Shown here: positions 61,857 to 64,000 of the stretch, piece after piece | Position numbering within the stretch: position 1 is the first letter of the stretch | Layout: each line of letters opens with the position of its first letter | Assembly (NCBI RefSeq): GCF_041814905.1 | Contig: NZ_JBGXYA010000021.1 | Coordinates: 36,104-100,103, forward strand | DNA: 64,000 nt | Direction of reading: 5' to 3' | Source of the DNA: Glaesserella sp041814905 | Lineage (GTDB): Bacteria > Pseudomonadota > Gammaproteobacteria > Enterobacterales > Pasteurellaceae | Program-made: the position numbers and the translations under genes | Notes under the pieces: model-generated | Database searches by the model: none | The model's input: only the letters and a program-made list of their open reading frames with translations | What the model was told of the DNA's origin: nothing

Positions 61857-63755
61857 TTACATTACTAAACGACGGATATCCGCAAGTACACCATTGATGT
61901 AGCTTAAGAAACGAGCACCATCAGCACCATCGATCACACGGTGGTCGAAAGATAATGATAACGGAAGCATTAAGCGTGGCTCAAACTCTTTACCGTTCCA
62001 TTGTGGCATCATTTCTGATTTCGATACGCCTAAAATTGCCACTTCAGGGGCATTCACAATTGGTGTGAAGTGCGTTGTACCGATACCGCCTAAGCTTGAA
62101 ATGGTGAAACAACCACCTTGCATATCTGCGGCAGTCAATTTACCGTCACGCGCTTTCTTAGACACTTCCATCAATTCACGTGAAAGCTCAACAATACCTT
62201 TTTTATTCACATTTTTGAATACAGGTACGACTAAGCCGTTTGGTGTATCCACCGCTACGCCGATGTTAATGTATTTCTTAAGAGTAAGTTTTTGACCGTC
62301 TTCAGAAATTGAGCTGTTGAAACGAGGGAAGGCTTCTAAGGCTTTCGCTACCGCTTTCATAATGAACACCACAGGCGTGATTTTCACATCTAATTTTTGT
62401 TTTTCAGCCAGTTTGTTTTGTTCTTTGCGGAAGTTCTCTAAATCTGTGATATCCGTACGATCAAAGTGTGTAACATGTGGAATCATTACCCAGTTACGAT
62501 GTAAGTTCGCACCTGAGATCTTATTGATACGACTTAATTCTACTTCTTCAATTTCACCAAATTTGCTGAAATCGACTTTCGGCCACGGTAATAAGCCTAA
62601 ACCTGCACCGTTTGCTACGCCATTGCCTGCCGCAGCCGGAGCTTTACCTGCTTTCACATCTTCAAAGACTTGAACTGCAGTTTTTACATAGGCTTGAATA
62701 TCTTCTTTAACGATACGACCTTTGCGACCTGTACCTTTAATACGATCTAAGTTTACGCCAAACTCACGTGCCAAACGACGAATCACCGGTGTTGCATGAG
62801 CATAGCCTGCACTTGCAACTACTTGTTCTTGGCTTAAACCAGACACATTACCTGATTGCGCTGGAGTTGCTACAACCGGTGCAGGTGCTGCCGCTGCTTG
62901 CGGTGCTGGAGCAGATGCTACTGGAGCTGCACCTGCAACTTCAAATTTCATAATTAATGAGCCGGTTGAAACTTTATCGCCCACTTTCACTAAAATTTCT
63001 TTCACCACACCTGCGATTGGTGCCGGGACTTCCATAGACGCTTTGTCGCCTTCTACGTTGATGATAGATTGATCAACAGCAACGGTATCACCCACTTTGA
63101 CCATGATTTCAGTTACGTTGACTTCATCGCCACCAATATCCGGTACATTAACATCTTTAATCGCTGAGCCACCTGCTTGTGGTACTGGTGCAGCTACAAC
63201 AGGTGCCGGAGACGCTGCCGGTGCTGTGCCTGCGACTTCAAAACGCATCACTAATTTGCCTGTTGAAACTTTATCGCCAACATTGATTAAAATCTCTTTA
63301 ACCACGCCTGCGACCGGCGCCGGGACTTCCATAGAGGCTTTGTCGCCTTCTACGTTGATAATGGATTGATCAACGGCAACGGTATCGCCCACTTTAACCA
63401 TAATTTCGGTCACGTTTACTTCATCGCCACCGATATCCGGTACATTCACATCAACAACCGCACTTGCTGTCGGTGCTGCCGCCGGAGCTGGTGCAGCTTC
63501 TGGTTGCGGAGCCGGTGCTGAACCTGCCGCTTCTAATACTAACATTGGTGAACCTGTGGTAACTTTATCGCCCACTTTCACTAAGACTTCTTTAACCACA
63601 CCCGCTTCTGGTGCCGGAACTTCCATAGAGGCTTTATCGCCTTCTACGTTAATGATAGATTGATCAACGGCAATGGTATCGCCCACTTTGACCATTACTT
63701 CGGTTACGGTGACTTCATCACCACCGATATCTGGAACTTGAATTTGTTTTGACAT
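61857..63755 (-). CDS. aceF: Pyruvate dehydrogenase E2 (dihydrolipoyl acetyltransferase)
   Basis: The core of the pyruvate dehydrogenase complex. Three lipoyl domains occupy about residues 2-75, 102-174 and 201-273, with lipoylated lysines K41, K139 and K238 in EGDKASMEVP. Pro/Ala-rich linkers join them. A peripheral-subunit-binding domain (about 318-355) and the acetyltransferase domain follow, with HRVIDG at H605-G610. At 632 residues it matches the three-lipoyl E. coli type. Confidence 0.97.
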   Translation of the reverse strand: MSKQIQVPDIGGDEVTVTEVMVKVGDTIAVDQSIINVEGDKASMEVPAPEAGVVKEVLVKVGDKVTTGSPMLVLEAAGSAPAPQPEAAPAPAAAPTASAVVDVNVPDIGGDEVNVTEIMVKVGDTVAVDQSIINVEGDKASMEVPAPVAGVVKEILINVGDKVSTGKLVMRFEVAGTAPAASPAPVVAAPVPQAGGSAIKDVNVPDIGGDEVNVTEIMVKVGDTVAVDQSIINVEGDKASMEVPAPIAGVVKEILVKVGDKVSTGSLIMKFEVAGAAPVASAPAPQAAAAPAPVVATPAQSGNVSGLSQEQVVASAGYAHATPVIRRLAREFGVNLDRIKGTGRKGRIVKEDIQAYVKTAVQVFEDVKAGKAPAAAGNGVANGAGLGLLPWPKVDFSKFGEIEEVELSRINKISGANLHRNWVMIPHVTHFDRTDITDLENFRKEQNKLAEKQKLDVKITPVVFIMKAVAKALEAFPRFNSSISEDGQKLTLKKYINIGVAVDTPNGLVVPVFKNVNKKGIVELSRELMEVSKKARDGKLTAADMQGGCFTISSLGGIGTTHFTPIVNAPEVAILGVSKSEMMPQWNGKEFEPRLMLPLSLSFDHRVIDGADGARFLSYINGVLADIRRLVM

Positions 63756-63780
63756 GTTTATTCCTTATTTTTCCTAGCTT

Positions 63781-63872
63781 GTAGGGATGCGACGCTTCGC
63801 GTCCTTCTTCAACTTGCAAAAAATTAACGGCATCTGACCGCTTGTAATGGACGCCATGCATGGCGTCCCTAC
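63781..63872. repeat. Palindromic repeat pair with uptake core between aceE and aceF
   Basis: First palindrome: GGATGCGA (63785-63792) / TCGCGTCC (63797-63804), flanked by GTAG. Second: perfect 20-bp palindrome GGACGCCATGCATGGCGTCC (63849-63868), flanked by CTAC. The outer ends GTAGGGA / TCCCTAC are inverted. An uptake core ACCGCTTGT (63837-63845) lies between. Confidence 0.78.
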
Positions 63873-63892
63873 TTTTGCATGGAAATAATTGA

Positions 63893-64000
63893 TTATGCGT
63901 ATAACGGATTAATACGATCTACATTTAAACCGAATTTCGCAATTGCATCTGCAACGACTTTTCTGTCGATAGTGCCTTCGTTCGCTAATTGGGTTAATGC
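63893..64000 (-). CDS. aceE: Pyruvate dehydrogenase E1 component, C-terminal end (partial)
   Basis: 35 residues and a stop are visible before the window edge: ALTQLANEGTIDRKVVADAI...NVDRINPLYA. They match the end of the homodimeric E1 and its place upstream of aceF-lpdA. The gene continues beyond the window. Confidence 0.88.
   Translation of the reverse strand, partial: ALTQLANEGTIDRKVVADAIAKFGLNVDRINPLYA

Noticed and set aside
1..64000. CRISPR arrays, prophage, transposase, tRNA or rRNA genes
   Set aside because: No direct-repeat array, integrase, transposase or cloverleaf was recognised anywhere in the window.

Overview
The window is a continuous stretch of a Pasteurellaceae chromosome, almost certainly from the Actinobacillus pleuropneumoniae-type ('Apl') clade (Actinobacillus, Mannheimia and relatives). 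The main evidence is the DNA-uptake signal core ACAAGCGGT / ACCGCTTGT. I found at least 23 exact copies by eye, where about 0.5 would be expected by chance in both strands of 64 kb. Many are followed by the A/T-rich TTTGCAAA box typical of the extended Apl-type uptake sequence. Gene content agrees with this: AlaS-CsrA, RpsA-IHFbeta-LapAB-PyrF, AckA-Pta, MukFEB, RimK-NfsA, MglBAC, and a beta-carbonic anhydrase whose key residues fall at the Haemophilus enzyme positions. No tRNA, rRNA, IS element, prophage or CRISPR array was seen.

Layout. 1-12.2 kb (+): end of a UspA-like gene, alaS, csrA, phosphomannomutase, galU, degS, cmk, rpsA, ihfB, lapA, lapB, pyrF, yciH. 12.2-14.4 kb (-): bioD and a NagC/Mlc-like ROK regulator. 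14.5-20.1 kb (+): rnd, a glycine-zipper lipoprotein, ackA-pta. 20.1-32 kb (-): chromate transporter, mukFEB condensin, rimK-nfsA, mtgA-trpR, lolA and an unlisted 41-residue lipoprotein. 32-34.3 kb: YceB-like protein, a small membrane protein, a cold-shock protein and carbonic anhydrase. 34.4-41.1 kb (-): metB, dapB, a large DUF2339 membrane protein, rlmM, a DUF423 protein. 41.3-47.2 kb (+): a molybdenum-cofactor riboswitch, then moaA, a large palindromic element, moaCDE, ybeY, a TPR protein and tmcA. 47.2-56.4 kb (+): the mglBAC galactose transporter behind a CRP-type site, a sugar-efflux MFS protein, parC, dld. 56.4-58.6 kb: the most accessory-looking part, three lipoprotein genes (one resembling Slam-dependent/TbpB-type surface lipoproteins) divergent from an XRE repressor. 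58.7-64 kb (-): a YdgA-like protein, then lpdA, aceF and the 3' end of aceE.

Functional links. Several genes serve pyruvate and lactate metabolism (pdh genes, dld, ackA-pta). Others serve envelope building and quality control (galU, manB, lapAB, degS, mtgA, lolA) and chromosome handling (mukFEB, parC, IHFbeta). The molybdenum-cofactor genes run tightly into RNA-modification genes (ybeY, tmcA). The noncoding signal is unusually rich. Uptake sequences form intergenic stem-loops and even supply stop or start codon bases at gene junctions, and small palindromic repeats sit in intergenic DNA and inside the tmcA reading frame. No clearly novel multi-gene system was identified; the XRE/lipoprotein cluster is the best candidate for undescribed biology.
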